Source: Aspergillus flavus
Lineage: Eukaryota; Ascomycota; Eurotiomycetes; Eurotiales; Aspergillaceae
DNA: 64,000 bases
Direction of reading: 5' to 3'
Assembly: GCF_009017415.1 (NCBI RefSeq)
Contig: NC_092404.1
Coordinates: 1,860,001 to 1,924,000, forward strand
The notes under the pieces are model-generated. The model was not told the origin of the DNA. It was given only the letters and a program-made list of their open reading frames with translations, and made no database searches. Below, in pieces: positions 22,180 through 32,767 of this stretch (position 1 is the stretch's first letter; each line of letters opens with the position of its first letter). The position numbers were made by a program, and so were the translations under genes.

Positions 22180-24425
22180 ATGACAACCGCAGGCCCCAAC
22201 ACTACGGGAAAGAGGGTCAACGTCTTGGTCTACACTGGTATATCTTAATCTACATGGATCAATTTCGCATTACACTAATCAATTTATGTCTATACAGGCA
22301 TTGGAACCACTGTTGACTCCGTCCGCCACTGCCTCTACACTCTCCGCCGCCTGCTCGCCCCCCACTATGCAGTGATCCCCGTGACGGCCGACATGCTCAT
22401 CAAAGAGCCCTGGACCCTCACCTGCGCCCTACTTGTGATCCCCGGCGGAGCCGATCTAGGATATTGTCGAGCCCTGAACGGCCCTGGTAACCGCCGAATC
22501 GAACAGTTCGTCCGCCGAGGTGGCGCCTACTTGGGTTTCTGTGCGGGGGGCTACTACGGCTGCAAACGGTGCGAGTTCGAGGTCGGCGATAAAACCTACG
22601 AGGTGATCGGGGATCGCGAGCTGGCTTTCTTCCCGGGTATCTGCCGAGGATGCGCGTTCCCTGGATTCGTTTATCATAGTGAGGCTGGTGCGCGGGCGGC
22701 GGAGCTGAAGGTCTCCAAGGATGCCTTGAATGTGGGCATTGTGCCGGAGAGCTTCCGGTCTTATTACAATGGAGGTGGAGTCTTTGTAGATGCTCCCTCC
22801 TATGCGGATAAGGGCGTGGAGGTGCTGGCTAGCTATGCAGAGGAGCTCAATGTCGACTCGGGATCGGGTGCGGCGGCTGTTGTCTACTGTAAAGTAGGCG
22901 AGGGAGCGGCGGTTCTGACGGGGCCACATCCGGAGTATGTTTTCTGGCAAGGTGATTTGAACAGAGGCTAATGTGTCAGATTCGCTGCCGTGAACCTCGA
23001 TAAAAGCGCCGGTGGCCCGGAATACGGCAAAATGGTAGACGCCTTAGCTGCGGATGACAGGGCCCGGACGGACTTTTTGAAGGCCTGTTTGACTAAGTTG
23101 GGACTGCAAGTCACGCAGAACACGACGACCGTGCCGTCGCTTTCTTCGCTGCATATCTCTTCTCTAGACCCGGCGGATACTTCTTCAATCCTCTCATCAT
23201 TACAGGAACTCATCACTACCGATGGAGAGCATCAGTATCTCAAGGACGAGAATGACACATTCCGCATCGAGAAGCCTGAGGCTTGGAATATGGAATCGCT
23301 TCAAGAGGCCCTTCCGGACGATTCGAAAGAGGACTCGGGTAAGGCTGAAGAGGGCATCGTCGATTACAATGCCATTGTAAAACACCTAGTGATTCACGAA
23401 GACGTACCTTTGTCAAAGATGACCCCCTATTTCAACCACCACGCGTTCTACTCTAACCTCCGACAATACCAATCGCAAATGAGGGAGGGTGCGAGGGAGT
23501 TCGGCTCCAGCATTGTCTACGGAGAGGTTATCACGAGCACTAACACCATCCTAGAAAAGTAAGTCCTATATCCCAAGGTCTGCTGGCCGTTTCTAACCCG
23601 ATCAGAAATCCGAAGCTTCTTCGCAACTTGCCGAATGGTTTCACAGCCACAGCTACTACGCAGGTCGCAGGACGAGGCCGAGGCTCCAACGTCTGGGTGT
23701 CGCCCGCGGGCGCCCTCATGTTCTCCACCGTGGTCCGCCACCCGATGGAGAAGATGCAGTCTGCGCCAGTTGTCTTCATCCAGTACCTAGCAGCCATGGC
23801 GGTGGTACAAGGTATCAAGAGCTACGACAAGGGCTTCGAAGAGATGCCTGTCAAAATGAAATGGCCGAATGACATCTGTGAGTTGTAGAAGCTTCTGAAT
23901 ACCCCCTACTATACTGACTGGACAGATGCCCTGGACCCGGAGAACGCTGATAAGAAACGCTATACCAAAATCTGCGGTATCCTGGTAAACTCGCACTACT
24001 CAGCGGGCGAATATACGTCAGTTGTCGGCGTCGGCGTCAACGCCACCAACGCGTCACCGACTACCTCTTTGAATGCGCTGGCTGCACACTTCCTCGGTAA
24101 CAAGACGGCGCCTATTACCCTCGAAAAGCTCCTGGCGCGTATCTTAACCACGTTCGAGGAGCTGCACACTCGCTTCCTCCGGACGGGTTTCGATAAGACA
24201 TTCGAGGATATGTATTACAACGACTGGCTGCATATGCATCAAGTCGTCACTTTGGAAGAAGAAGGTGGCGCCAGGGCCCGAATCAAGGGTATCACCCGAG
24301 ACTATGGGTTACTGCTGGCCGAGGAATTGGGATGGGACGATCGGCCGACGGGGCGGATATGGCAATTGCAGAGCGACAGCAATAGCTTCGACTTCCTCCG
24401 CGGACTGGTGAGACGTAAAGTGTAG
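22180..24425 (+). CDS. bpl1: biotin-protein ligase (biotin--[acetyl-CoA carboxylase] ligase)
   Basis: Five exons (22180-22237, 22298-22934, 22980-23558, 23606-23877, 23926-24425) give 681 aa. The N-terminal half has a glutamine-amidotransferase-like BPL domain (VIPGGADLGYCRAL, YLGFCAGGYYG). The C-terminal half is the catalytic BirA-like domain with the nucleotide loop GRGRGSNVWVSPAG, KMKWPND, and ICGILVNSHY. It activates biotin with ATP and attaches it to carboxylases in the cytosol and mitochondria. Intron 2 is only 45 nt with a good GTATGT donor and CTAAT branch; splicing it yields GPHPEFAAVNLD and removes an apparent stop. The gene is essential in yeast. It shares its promoter with the CX9C gene. 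Confidence 0.93.
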
Positions 24426-24984
24426 CCTAGACTGGAGATAGATTAACCATACACGTCACGGCGACAAGAATAGAATATAAAGAGATGCTGCTATATTTGG
24501 TGGAAGGCTGAGCAGTCAAGCAAGTGCCAAGGAGGCTTGGCCAACCGCCCTAAGACAAGGCTGAGCGGGACAGAAGTGGATCCCTCCGGTTGTTACGCCG
24601 GCACCTCCTCAGCGTCAACAAAGCCATCAACAACTTCCACCGGAGCTGGTAATTCGCTCAGAAACCCTGTCAAACTAAGTCTCCTAGCGTGCTCTCCCCA
24701 TGGGAGGCACTTGAGGGGTCCAAAAAGCGACTGAGACGACATGAAACGGCCCGTAATCACGGCGTCAGCCGGCGTCCATTCCTTCGAAATCTCTCCTAAC
24801 ACAAATTTGGGATTCGCCGATCATGTGCCGTGATCATCAGGCACCAGGATTATTTATTTGTCGCTCAGTCCCTCTCGTTGGTTAAATTTTTGGACTTATT
24901 TTTTTCTCATCCTCTTTCCAACATTCATCTTGCTCACACTCTCACTCGCACACACTCCTACCAACATCACATCCACCCATCAAA
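24426..24984. other. intergenic, contains promoter of the CYSTM-like gene
   Basis: No supported gene. The last 150 bp before 24985 is CT- and CA-rich (ACTCTCACTCGCACACACTCC), as expected for a well-expressed 5' leader. Confidence 0.5.
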
Positions 24985-25441
24985 ATGTTCGGATTCTCTT
25001 GGTTCAAGTCTTCCAAGGAGGAGGAAACCTCCCAGCAGCCTACCTGGAACCCCAACACCCTCACCATGGAGCAGCCTACTAGCCCTGCGGCTCCCAACCA
25101 GCAGCAGGTCGTTACTGAGCAACCTGTACGTGACATCCCCACACACCATCCCCATAATTCTCCACGTTTCTATCCTGCCTTGATTCCTTCTTGTCATCTG
25201 TCGTACAGTGTCGCTAACAATCCAACAGGCCAGCCAGGAACAGATGAACATGAGCCTCCGTGGTGGTGGTGGCGGTGGCGTCTGCTGTGGAATGTAAGTT
25301 TACCGTACCTACCCACCCGATGAGACCTTCACACATCTTAAAAGGAGTGTAATGGACAAAGATTGCCATGAATAGAGCTGACAAGTCGTCTGCAGTTGCG
25401 CCGGTCTGGCTTGCTTCGAGTGCTGTGAGATCTGCTGCTAA
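24985..25441 (+). CDS. small cysteine-rich CYSTM-like protein
   Basis: Three exons (24985-25125, 25229-25293, 25396-25441) give 83 aa. The first 47 residues are hydrophilic and Gln/Pro/Thr-rich. They are followed by SLRGGGGGGVCCG and a very short Cys-rich tail ICAGLACFECCEICC ending the protein. This layout, a Gln/Pro/Gly-rich N-part and a terminal Cys-rich hydrophobic segment, resembles CYSTM stress-tolerance proteins of fungi and plants, thought to sit in membranes and respond to stress. The last exon encodes only 14 residues plus stop. Without the two introns the gene would be missed. Family assignment is moderate; the exon structure is well supported by phase and splice signals. Confidence 0.7.
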
Positions 25442-26100
25442 AGTGTCGCACGGACCCCATCTTGGACATCACCTGCGGGCCGTCATGATGTCTACGTGAC
25501 CGACTCTCGTGTCAATGTTAAAGATACCCAGAGTTCTAGACTCGCTATGTTGAATGTTAATGCTCGCTATGGATTAGATGCGATGTGAGATGGCCTACGG
25601 CCGCATAATGCACTAAGGTTGAACTGGTGTTCGCAACGTGTACATATCAATGGACGTGATAGGCCATGTCTCGGTAAATAATTATCCGCCCACGTTCGCG
25701 TATCAGGATTCGGTACTTAGACTCAAGTGCTATTTTTCGTAAAAGTATCGGTATCATCGTTCGTATTTAGCCGCCGCTATGTATACTGGCGCTGTGCCAC
25801 ATGACGTGGATGATAACAAAAGTAGTACACCGTGCTAATAGCCTGGAGGCAGTATGGTGTTACCGTCCCTATCGCCGCCATTAACACTTCATTTTGATTT
25901 CTTTCTGTTCCATCACATTTTAGCATGCAGTCGAGTAATCAGTTTAATCAATAAAATCAAGTGTTTTATCATCAATTTGGAACTCGATGGTCGAATGAAT
26001 GATATGGGCACAGGAATCACGGATACTAATACGGATACTGTTAGACAACAGAACTGGCCGCCCTAGATACCGCCCGGCCTTCTGTCCGTCGTCTATTAGG
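25442..26100. other. intergenic
   Basis: Holds the 3' end of the CYSTM-like gene and AT-rich sequence. A 70-codon frame at 25854-26066 has no motif. Nothing else seen. Confidence 0.5.
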
Positions 26101-26431
26101 GCAAGCCATTGCGGCCAACGTGCATTAATTCGTTTTCCTAGTCATGTAACCATATAATTAGACTAAGCAGACTACACTATACATACCAAATAAACTAGAC
26201 AGACTAAAGTTCCAAGTAGACTAAGTAGGCTAAGCAGACCAAACAGACAGACCAGACAGACCAGACAGACCAGACAGACCAGACAGACCAGACAGTTCAG
26301 GCAGTTCAACCGGACTTAAGTAGACTAAGCAGACTAAGTAAGCAATTTAAATAGATTTAGTATAGTAAACCTTTCTACCGGCAGAAGTCAGGTTAAAAAT
26401 GTAGGAAAATGAATTAATGCACGTGGCTTGC
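26101..26431. repeat. inverted-repeat element (MITE-like)
   Basis: The left arm (GCAAGCC at 26101-26107 and ACGTGCATTAATTC-TTTTCCTA at 26118-26140) is inverted at the right end (TAGGAAAA-GAATTAATGCACGT at 26402-26424 and GGCTTGC at 26425-26431). The core 23 bp differ by one base; the left arm carries about 10 extra bases between the two blocks. The interior is AT-rich with repeated AGACTAAGCAGACTA motifs and a 9-bp minisatellite. There is no coding frame. Size and structure fit a non-autonomous DNA element remnant. Confidence 0.6.
26251..26295 (+). repeat. 9-bp minisatellite (ACCAGACAG)5
   Basis: Five perfect tandem copies of ACCAGACAG, preceded by a degenerate copy at about 26238-26250. It lies inside the inverted-repeat element. 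Confidence 0.9.
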
Positions 26432-26552
26432 CGTAGTCTATTGAGTCCTAGCAGGCAGATAAGTCCAAAACAGCAGTCTCTTCATCTAATTCTTTCATGA
26501 GGTTAGCTCTTCATCGTTTCATGACAAAAGCAATGGAAGGGATCACGGTAAT

Positions 26553-27728
26553 TCAAGCCACCAGTACTGACAGGCAACTGCCGAATTCGCTAGTGTCTTC
26601 ATCATCATTGTCATAGTCAGGAATATCTTCTTCGACCTCCTCTGTGGCCCCCACTCATTCCTGCAACTTGCCGTAGAAACCACTGCGTTTCCAGTAACGC
26701 CCAGCTCGGGAGTGGGATAGTTTCAGGGTCGCTTGTAGTGACGGTGAAAACATCACCGGACGCAATAGCTTCCAATTCTGGCTCTTCGCTATCCTTGTAT
26801 TTGCTAATAATTCGTACTAAATCACGTCCTCTGGAGTCATATCGCCCACGAGGGGACTCGGGTATCGTCGTCAGAAGGTCAACTTCATCAGATGCATTTG
26901 ATAATCCTTATTGATAAAGGAACTGAACCTTCAAGGTCCTGGAATCGGCGTTTTCCATTGGTCGGAGCGCAAATTGGCCTTCACACCACCGCATACGTGC
27001 CTGCCAGCAGAGACTCAGCAGATTAAAGCACCCATGCCGAGGCTTTCGTAGATCCTTTTCATTACCAAAAATTTCCGTTTTCCATCTCTGTACGCGATCC
27101 TTGTTCCAAAACACGTTCATGATATCTCAGAACCTCTCAACGGCTCTAGGTTCACGTGCGGAAGCTGCGAGAAGGCAACTCGGATATATGTCGACGTTTG
27201 GGCCTGGGAACCTCGTTAGGATACACTCGCCATTGTCTCGCTCCTTGCACTGTTTAGCCATTAGCAAAGTCAAGCTGATTTGATTATAAAAAGATTACGA
27301 ACTTTGACAGCTGCACTATCTGATCGCTCTGTCAGACTTATATCATAGCATGAAGTCTGGATCACACCCACACCTAGCCTTCCGAGCCCTGATGAGACGA
27401 TTTAGATTGCATTTTCTGGAGTATAAGATGCGGACGGGAGCACTTACATCGGTCAATTATAGAATCGCAATCCTTAATAGTTGGCTCTAGTATAAGTTGT
27501 GCAGTCTCACTATCAACCGACTCTGCTTGGCTAATCATCTGTTCCAGCTTTGCAATATCGGCAACCTGGCAGAAGGCCCAGAAAGTAGGTGGGAATTTAT
27601 CCCTGCCGAACTTCTCTTGACAGATGGCTTTCAATCATTGTAGTACCTCTGTTCGGATTTCAGAAGTATTTATTGTCAAGATCAGGCGGTGATAAAGGGA
27701 GCACAGACGGGGGTTGTGGGGACGCCAT
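26553..27728 (-). pseudogene. decayed fungal HNH-endonuclease-type gene
   Basis: Reading the minus strand from 27728 gives an N-terminus (MASPQPPSVLPLSPPDL), then TGA at 27660-27662. In another frame come FPPTFWAFCQVADIAKLEQ and further on CKERDNGECILTRFPGP, an INLSIL-like area, NVFWNKDRVQRWK, LLSLCWQARMRWCEGQFALRP and DLLTTIPESPRGRYDSRG, ending PLPSWALLETQWFLRQV. This order matches fungal proteins with an HNH nuclease domain (PF13391 type). Further lesions are TGA at 27127-27129 (in the place of a likely Trp), TAA at 26908-26910 and a frame change near 26650. The expected HNH histidine region reads NVDIYP rather than the usual CHIYP, so the active site is also lost. Such genes are numerous and often lineage-specific in Aspergillus. 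Confidence 0.7.
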
Positions 27729-29303
27729 CGCTTGCTAAACGAACTTGGCTCTAACGGCCAAAAGAGATATGAAGCGAAGTTTAGAACTAAACTCTTTGGT
27801 AGGATATAGCAGATTAGATGGTTTATTTTTTTCGGTGACGACTTCCGATAAAAGAGACAACAGACTCACAGGTAAGAAGTTGGGGGGAATAAGATAGTCA
27901 GTTGTGGCTGGCCGTGAAAGAACGGGTTAGTTTGACTGTTCATTCACATAACCTGCAACATTGGACTTGTAGCCTACGGTTACTGCAGCAGCCACCATAC
28001 AGTCGTGATTCACGGCTCTTTATATCATTACTTGGACAGATTGTTGTCATGTGGCCAAAAGCGGCGGGCGATGCCTAGGACTGGCTGCCTGAATGTTGGC
28101 CTGGATGGTCAACACTAAACCACTAGTTTCAATAACGCTACATTATTGAAAGCACTATGTATATAATTCAAGCGGGATAGAATCATGAAGCGCTACTATA
28201 CTAACTTGGAAGAGCACAAGGGATCATTTGGCAAAAATAGAATATGTTGAAAACACAACAATCGCACCTATCATAGGATCATCTGGATTACATGGCTTCA
28301 GAACTGTGGCCAGTTCTTCCATTTTGTTCATTGTCAAATCCTTGCGTACCTGATCTCCAGTATGAATTTGAAGAGCCGTAAAGATTGTCAGGCATAGTGA
28401 GAAACCAAATATTGCCGGGGCTGTAGTATGCAGTGCCGTACAACTCTTGTAGGGCATAGGATCAATGTACGGCGATTGTGTTATTCTCTAGTAGGAGGAA
28501 GGCATGAAGAAGAGATAGATGAAAATGGTAAGATAGAGAAGGAGGTAGGGACCAAAAAAGAAAGGAGTTGAGAAATTGAGATACATCAATAAACGTGAAA
28601 CTGTTGGTGGACCTGAAGTAAAAAAAAGAAACATAACAATCCGATCGGCTGACAATTATCCATTGCCAAGAGAAGTCATATGGAATGGATCCCTCAGGAT
28701 CATTTAGGTAGCAGCCTTACTGCCTTAGGATATGTCATAGTACATGACATCCAAGTTTGATCAAGGTCAATGTCACTGGGACATTCCATCACATGATCCC
28801 CTAAAGGTCATATTCGGCCTCCCCGGACCCGGACTCCGATCACCCCCTCCCAAACACCGGCCAGTGATAGTGCAAATATCAATACTCTCGGACCACTCCG
28901 ACCAAGATCTATCCCGTTAATCATGACCAAGTTAAGAGGGATCGGCGCTTCGTCGTTGCCGAAGTGGGTTACAGCTCCAAGTGTCACCTAATGGAGTGTG
29001 CGCGATGATGACTTGGTGGGACAGTGGTCCGGCTGGCCTAAGCCAATGGCTGCGGCATTAATATGAAGTCATCTATATGGGGTATAACGAGATGGGGATT
29101 AATTCATTTCAGCCATGTCACTCGTCTCCTTTGCAGCACTAGACCAGGATCCTTCTCCACTTCTGTGCCTGTACCCTCGGTGATGATTTTATCGCCCGAG
29201 GTAGAACCGATCAATCTGGAGGGCTAAATATCGCTGTACATCCACTCTTTGTCCGCTTCGTTGCACCGCATCAAGTCCCACAGGGGAAAGAAAAAAGGCT
29301 GTC
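27729..29303. other. gene-poor region
   Basis: No confident gene. A 77-codon minus-strand frame (28224-28457) has a hydrophobic segment and a sensible composition but no recognised domain, and I could not extend it by splicing. The last 300 bp is the likely promoter of the P450 gene. Confidence 0.45.
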
Positions 29304-30948
29304 ATGATTCCCCTTCTCATTCTTGCCGCCCTCGCGGTGGTCTTTCGTCTCGTGTGGTCAATCTTTACAAGTCTTCGTCATGCTCAGAATGCTCGCAAGT
29401 GGCACTGCGGTGCTATCCCCACCTATCCGGGTGATATACTCGGCATCAACACGCTGAAAGAAGTTCTGCGCGCCGACAAGGAGAAACTCATCCCGGTTTT
29501 ATCAGCACAGCGCGTCGAGACCATGACCGCCCGTGAAGGGCGATATGTGTCGACCTTCCGCCTCCGCCAGATGGGAAGGGAGAGCATCTTTACTTCTGAC
29601 CCGAAGAACATGCAGGCCATTCTGGCTACACAATTCAAGGAATTTGAGCTCGGGAGTCTCAGAAGAAATAGCCTGCACCCGCTGTTGGGGTCCGGCATCG
29701 TGAGTTCCTTTTCACCTCTGCCCCACACAGCATAGATCCATATCAAACATATCACGGCGACCACTAATACCGCTAATTTAAATTCAGTTCTCAACAGACG
29801 GCGAAGCCTGGTCGCGATCGCGGTCACTTCTCCGCCCACAGTTTACCCGCGATCAAGTCAGCGACCTCGATCTCGAAGAACGCCACGTCCAAAAAGCCAT
29901 GGCCGGCATGCTCGCTGACCCTGCCACCAAATGGACCCCCGAAATTGACATCCAAAGCATTTTCTTCCGACTAACTATCGACTCCGCCACGGAATTCCTC
30001 TTCGGCGATAGCGTCGAAAGCCAGACCGCCGCACTAAGCGGTAGTAGAATCATCGAAGACAAATTCCCCTCCTACTTCGACCGCGGCCAATGGTACGCCG
30101 CGCAGCGCGCGCGCTTCGAAAAGCTCTACTGGATAGTAAACAACAAAGAAAGCCGCGAAACTGACCGCTTCGTGCACGCCTACGTCGACCGGTTCGTTGA
30201 CGCCGCATTAGCCGCTGTAAAAGAAGGCAAAATTGACCCCGAAAAGAGAAACTCGGACCACTACGTCTTCCTCCACGGTCTGACTACCGCAACGCAAGAC
30301 CCCGTCGAACTCCGCTCTCAACTTCTCAACATCCTCCTCGCGGGTAGAGATACTACCGCTTCGCTGCTGAGCTGGTGCGTTCTCCTCCTCGCGCGCCATC
30401 CAGATATCTTCCAGAAACTCCGCAACACTATCCTGGCCGACTTTGGTGACTATAGAAATCCAAGGAACATCACCTTCTCTTCGCTCAAATCCTGTCGTTA
30501 TCTCCACTACTTCATGAACGAGGTCCTCCGTCTTTACCCCATCGTTCCGGGGAACCGCCGCGTCGCGTTGAAGGATACCACCCTCCCCCGCGGCGGAGGC
30601 CCGGACGGCTCCGAACCCGTGTACGTCCGCAAGGGCCAGCCCGTCGTGTATAGCGTGTTTGTCACACACCGACGGAAGGATATCTGGGGCGCGGACGCGG
30701 AGGTGTTCAACCCGGACCGCTGGGAGGATCTCAAAGTTGGATGGGAGTATTTGCCGTTTAACGGAGGTCCAAGAATCTGTATCGGGCAGCAGTTCGCGCT
30801 TACTGAGGCTGGATATGTGCTTGTTCGGCTTTTGCAGAGGTTTGACCAGATTGTGGACGCGAGGCCGGAGAGGGAGATTCGGTTTAATGCTACACTTACT
30901 AGTGCGCCGTGGGAGAATGTGATTGTTAGGTTGAGGGAGGGGGCTTAG
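29304..30948 (+). CDS. cytochrome P450, CYP52-like (alkane/fatty-acid hydroxylase clan)
   Basis: Two exons (29304-29699, 29788-30948) give 518 aa. An N-terminal signal-anchor helix (LLILAALAVVFRLVWSIF) places it in the ER membrane. CYP52-type features are GSGIFSTDGEAWSRSRSLLRPQF across the exon junction, the I-helix AGRDTTAS near residue 317, the K-helix ExxR in NEVLRLYPIVPGN, and the haem loop FNGGPRICIG with Cys463. CYP52-clan enzymes hydroxylate the terminal carbon of n-alkanes and fatty acids with a P450 reductase partner. The real substrate is not known. The gene is intact and stands alone: no reductase or other metabolic gene adjoins it except the DUF2306 gene on the opposite strand. 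Confidence 0.9.
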
Positions 30949-31540
30949 GGTATGCCTTTTCTGGTGTTTGTCGATTGGTATATTCACGACCTAGTCTAAT
31001 GATTTTGCTTTTCATCTTGAAAATAATACGATAGGTTAACCCGGGCCTGAAGCTAGTAATATGTACAAACTTCGACCGTACCCAATGCGTCTTCCCTTAG
31101 TAGTACTCACCATGGAGCCTACTCTATGGAAGTATCACAGTACAATGCTAAAGATAGATCATGCAGAAAACAGTCGTTGCCACAAAGGTCTGCACTCTGG
31201 AGAAGCAAAACCGGTTTCCTTCTACATTCATCCACTAAATCCTTGCCGATAGAACTATATACAGTGATAACATATAAGAATTACAGGATATAGATAAGAG
31301 GGTGTCTAGTGATCTACAAACAAAGTGATCAAAGAAATGGGGGACAGACTGTACATTCCTTAGTCCCGGGGACGGGCGGGTTAGGGCAGGGTTTCTGGGG
31401 TCAGTAGAGTGTAATTGCATTCGGCTTCAATCCGCACCCAGGTTGTTATGTGCACTGCAACTATAAACACCAACCCCAATAGCATAGCATGCTAAGCCCT
31501 CAGACCATAAGAAACAAGCTAAATCCAAAGTAGATGACAC
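30949..31540. other. convergent intergenic region
   Basis: Separates the 3' ends of the P450 and DUF2306 genes. Short frames on both strands carry no motif. Confidence 0.5.
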
Positions 31541-32767
31541 CTAGCGACTCTTAACAGACCGAAGGGCCCGGTTAACCAAATTCGAGGTCGCAAACACATA
31601 AACCATAAACGAGATAAACAATCCCTGCGTAACACCTCCAGAAACAGTGATCATCCCAAGACTTTCCTCAGAACAGCCCATACGATCACGAGCCATATAC
31701 ATGACAAACACACTCCACAACGGTGCGCTAATCAGCCCGTTCTGGTAAGTTACCCAAGCGGTATAGGATCTCATGTCTCCGCGACGTTTTGCGGCTCGCG
31801 CGAAGGCAGTGAATAAGGTCATATAAAAGGTCAGCTGTGGTACTAGTGCTAACCAGAAGGCTTTGGGGTGAGATCCTCCGGTGATGCTTGGGCCTTTGGT
31901 GAGCAGAAAGAGAAGGCCGAGGAACCCGCTCGCTGCTGCTGTTAGGCGGGCATTTGGGCTGGTCAGGAGCGGGCTTGAGGGGCGGACATGTCGTTGACGG
32001 AGGTAGAATATGGATGCTGCGACTAGGAATGGGCCGCTGAATATTGGAGAGTATAGGTTGACGATGTATTTGTTTTCTCCCCAAAGTCGACCTAGTGTTA
32101 TCCACTGTACTCGCGGGATGGGTGCTGATAACATGAATGCGTAGTTCAGGACCATGAATTCTCGGTGGGTGCCAATGTCGCCATTCCAAATGGCATAGAT
32201 GGCACAGGCCATTGTTATTGGGACACTGATTGATAGCGACGAGAGTATGTATGCGAAGGGGTCACCGGAGAAAACTTCCTTGGTTGGCATGGCATCGGCT
32301 ATGTAAGACATCGAAGACCAACTGATGATGACGACGCATAGGGCATATAACCTCCCGAGCCATCGATGGATCACAGGATACTTGAACTGTAGGGTTGTGT
32401 TGAATTGAACCAGACCAACAGTGATGGCTATAGAGCCAGCAATCGTGTGAGGGAACATCGCAGTGAGGTTGCGCAGATATACTATCATTTGACTCCCATT
32501 GACATCGGACATAGTGCCCGAGCCTGCCCCATACGCAAATTCTGGGGATATGAGGACGGCCAGGGCTTTGTCGCTCAGGTTGGATGTATGTGTCTTATCA
32601 AAGAAGTAGGTGAATGACAAAGGTGCAAAGAAAATCACTATCACGGTCACCATCACTTGAACAGCTCTTTTGTACACAAGACCAACGTCTTTGTTTAACC
32701 CCTTGGGAACTGGACTATCCCGTCCCATGGCGTCGGTGTTTGGCTTTGGGACTTGGACTGGAGACAT
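31541..32767 (-). CDS. DUF2306-like polytopic membrane protein
   Basis: A single exon from ATG at 32767 gives 408 aa; an upstream in-frame TTG is ignored. About ten hydrophobic helices are evident. The pattern of an early HTIAGSIAITVGLVQF helix followed by HRWLGRLYALCVVI and then GTHREFMVLNYAFMLSAPIPRVQW resembles the predicted membrane protein family DUF2306, in which conserved His residues in successive helices suggest a cofactor or metal site. Here the histidines in PHTIAGS, IHRWLGR and THREFM are the candidates. Biochemical function is unknown. In fungi such proteins sometimes accompany secondary-metabolite genes. The P450 next door is convergent, so no shared promoter. Confidence 0.75.
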   Translation of the reverse strand: MSPVQVPKPNTDAMGRDSPVPKGLNKDVGLVYKRAVQVMVTVIVIFFAPLSFTYFFDKTHTSNLSDKALAVLISPEFAYGAGSGTMSDVNGSQMIVYLRNLTAMFPHTIAGSIAITVGLVQFNTTLQFKYPVIHRWLGRLYALCVVIISWSSMSYIADAMPTKEVFSGDPFAYILSSLSISVPITMACAIYAIWNGDIGTHREFMVLNYAFMLSAPIPRVQWITLGRLWGENKYIVNLYSPIFSGPFLVAASIFYLRQRHVRPSSPLLTSPNARLTAAASGFLGLLFLLTKGPSITGGSHPKAFWLALVPQLTFYMTLFTAFARAAKRRGDMRSYTAWVTYQNGLISAPLWSVFVMYMARDRMGCSEESLGMITVSGGVTQGLFISFMVYVFATSNLVNRALRSVKSR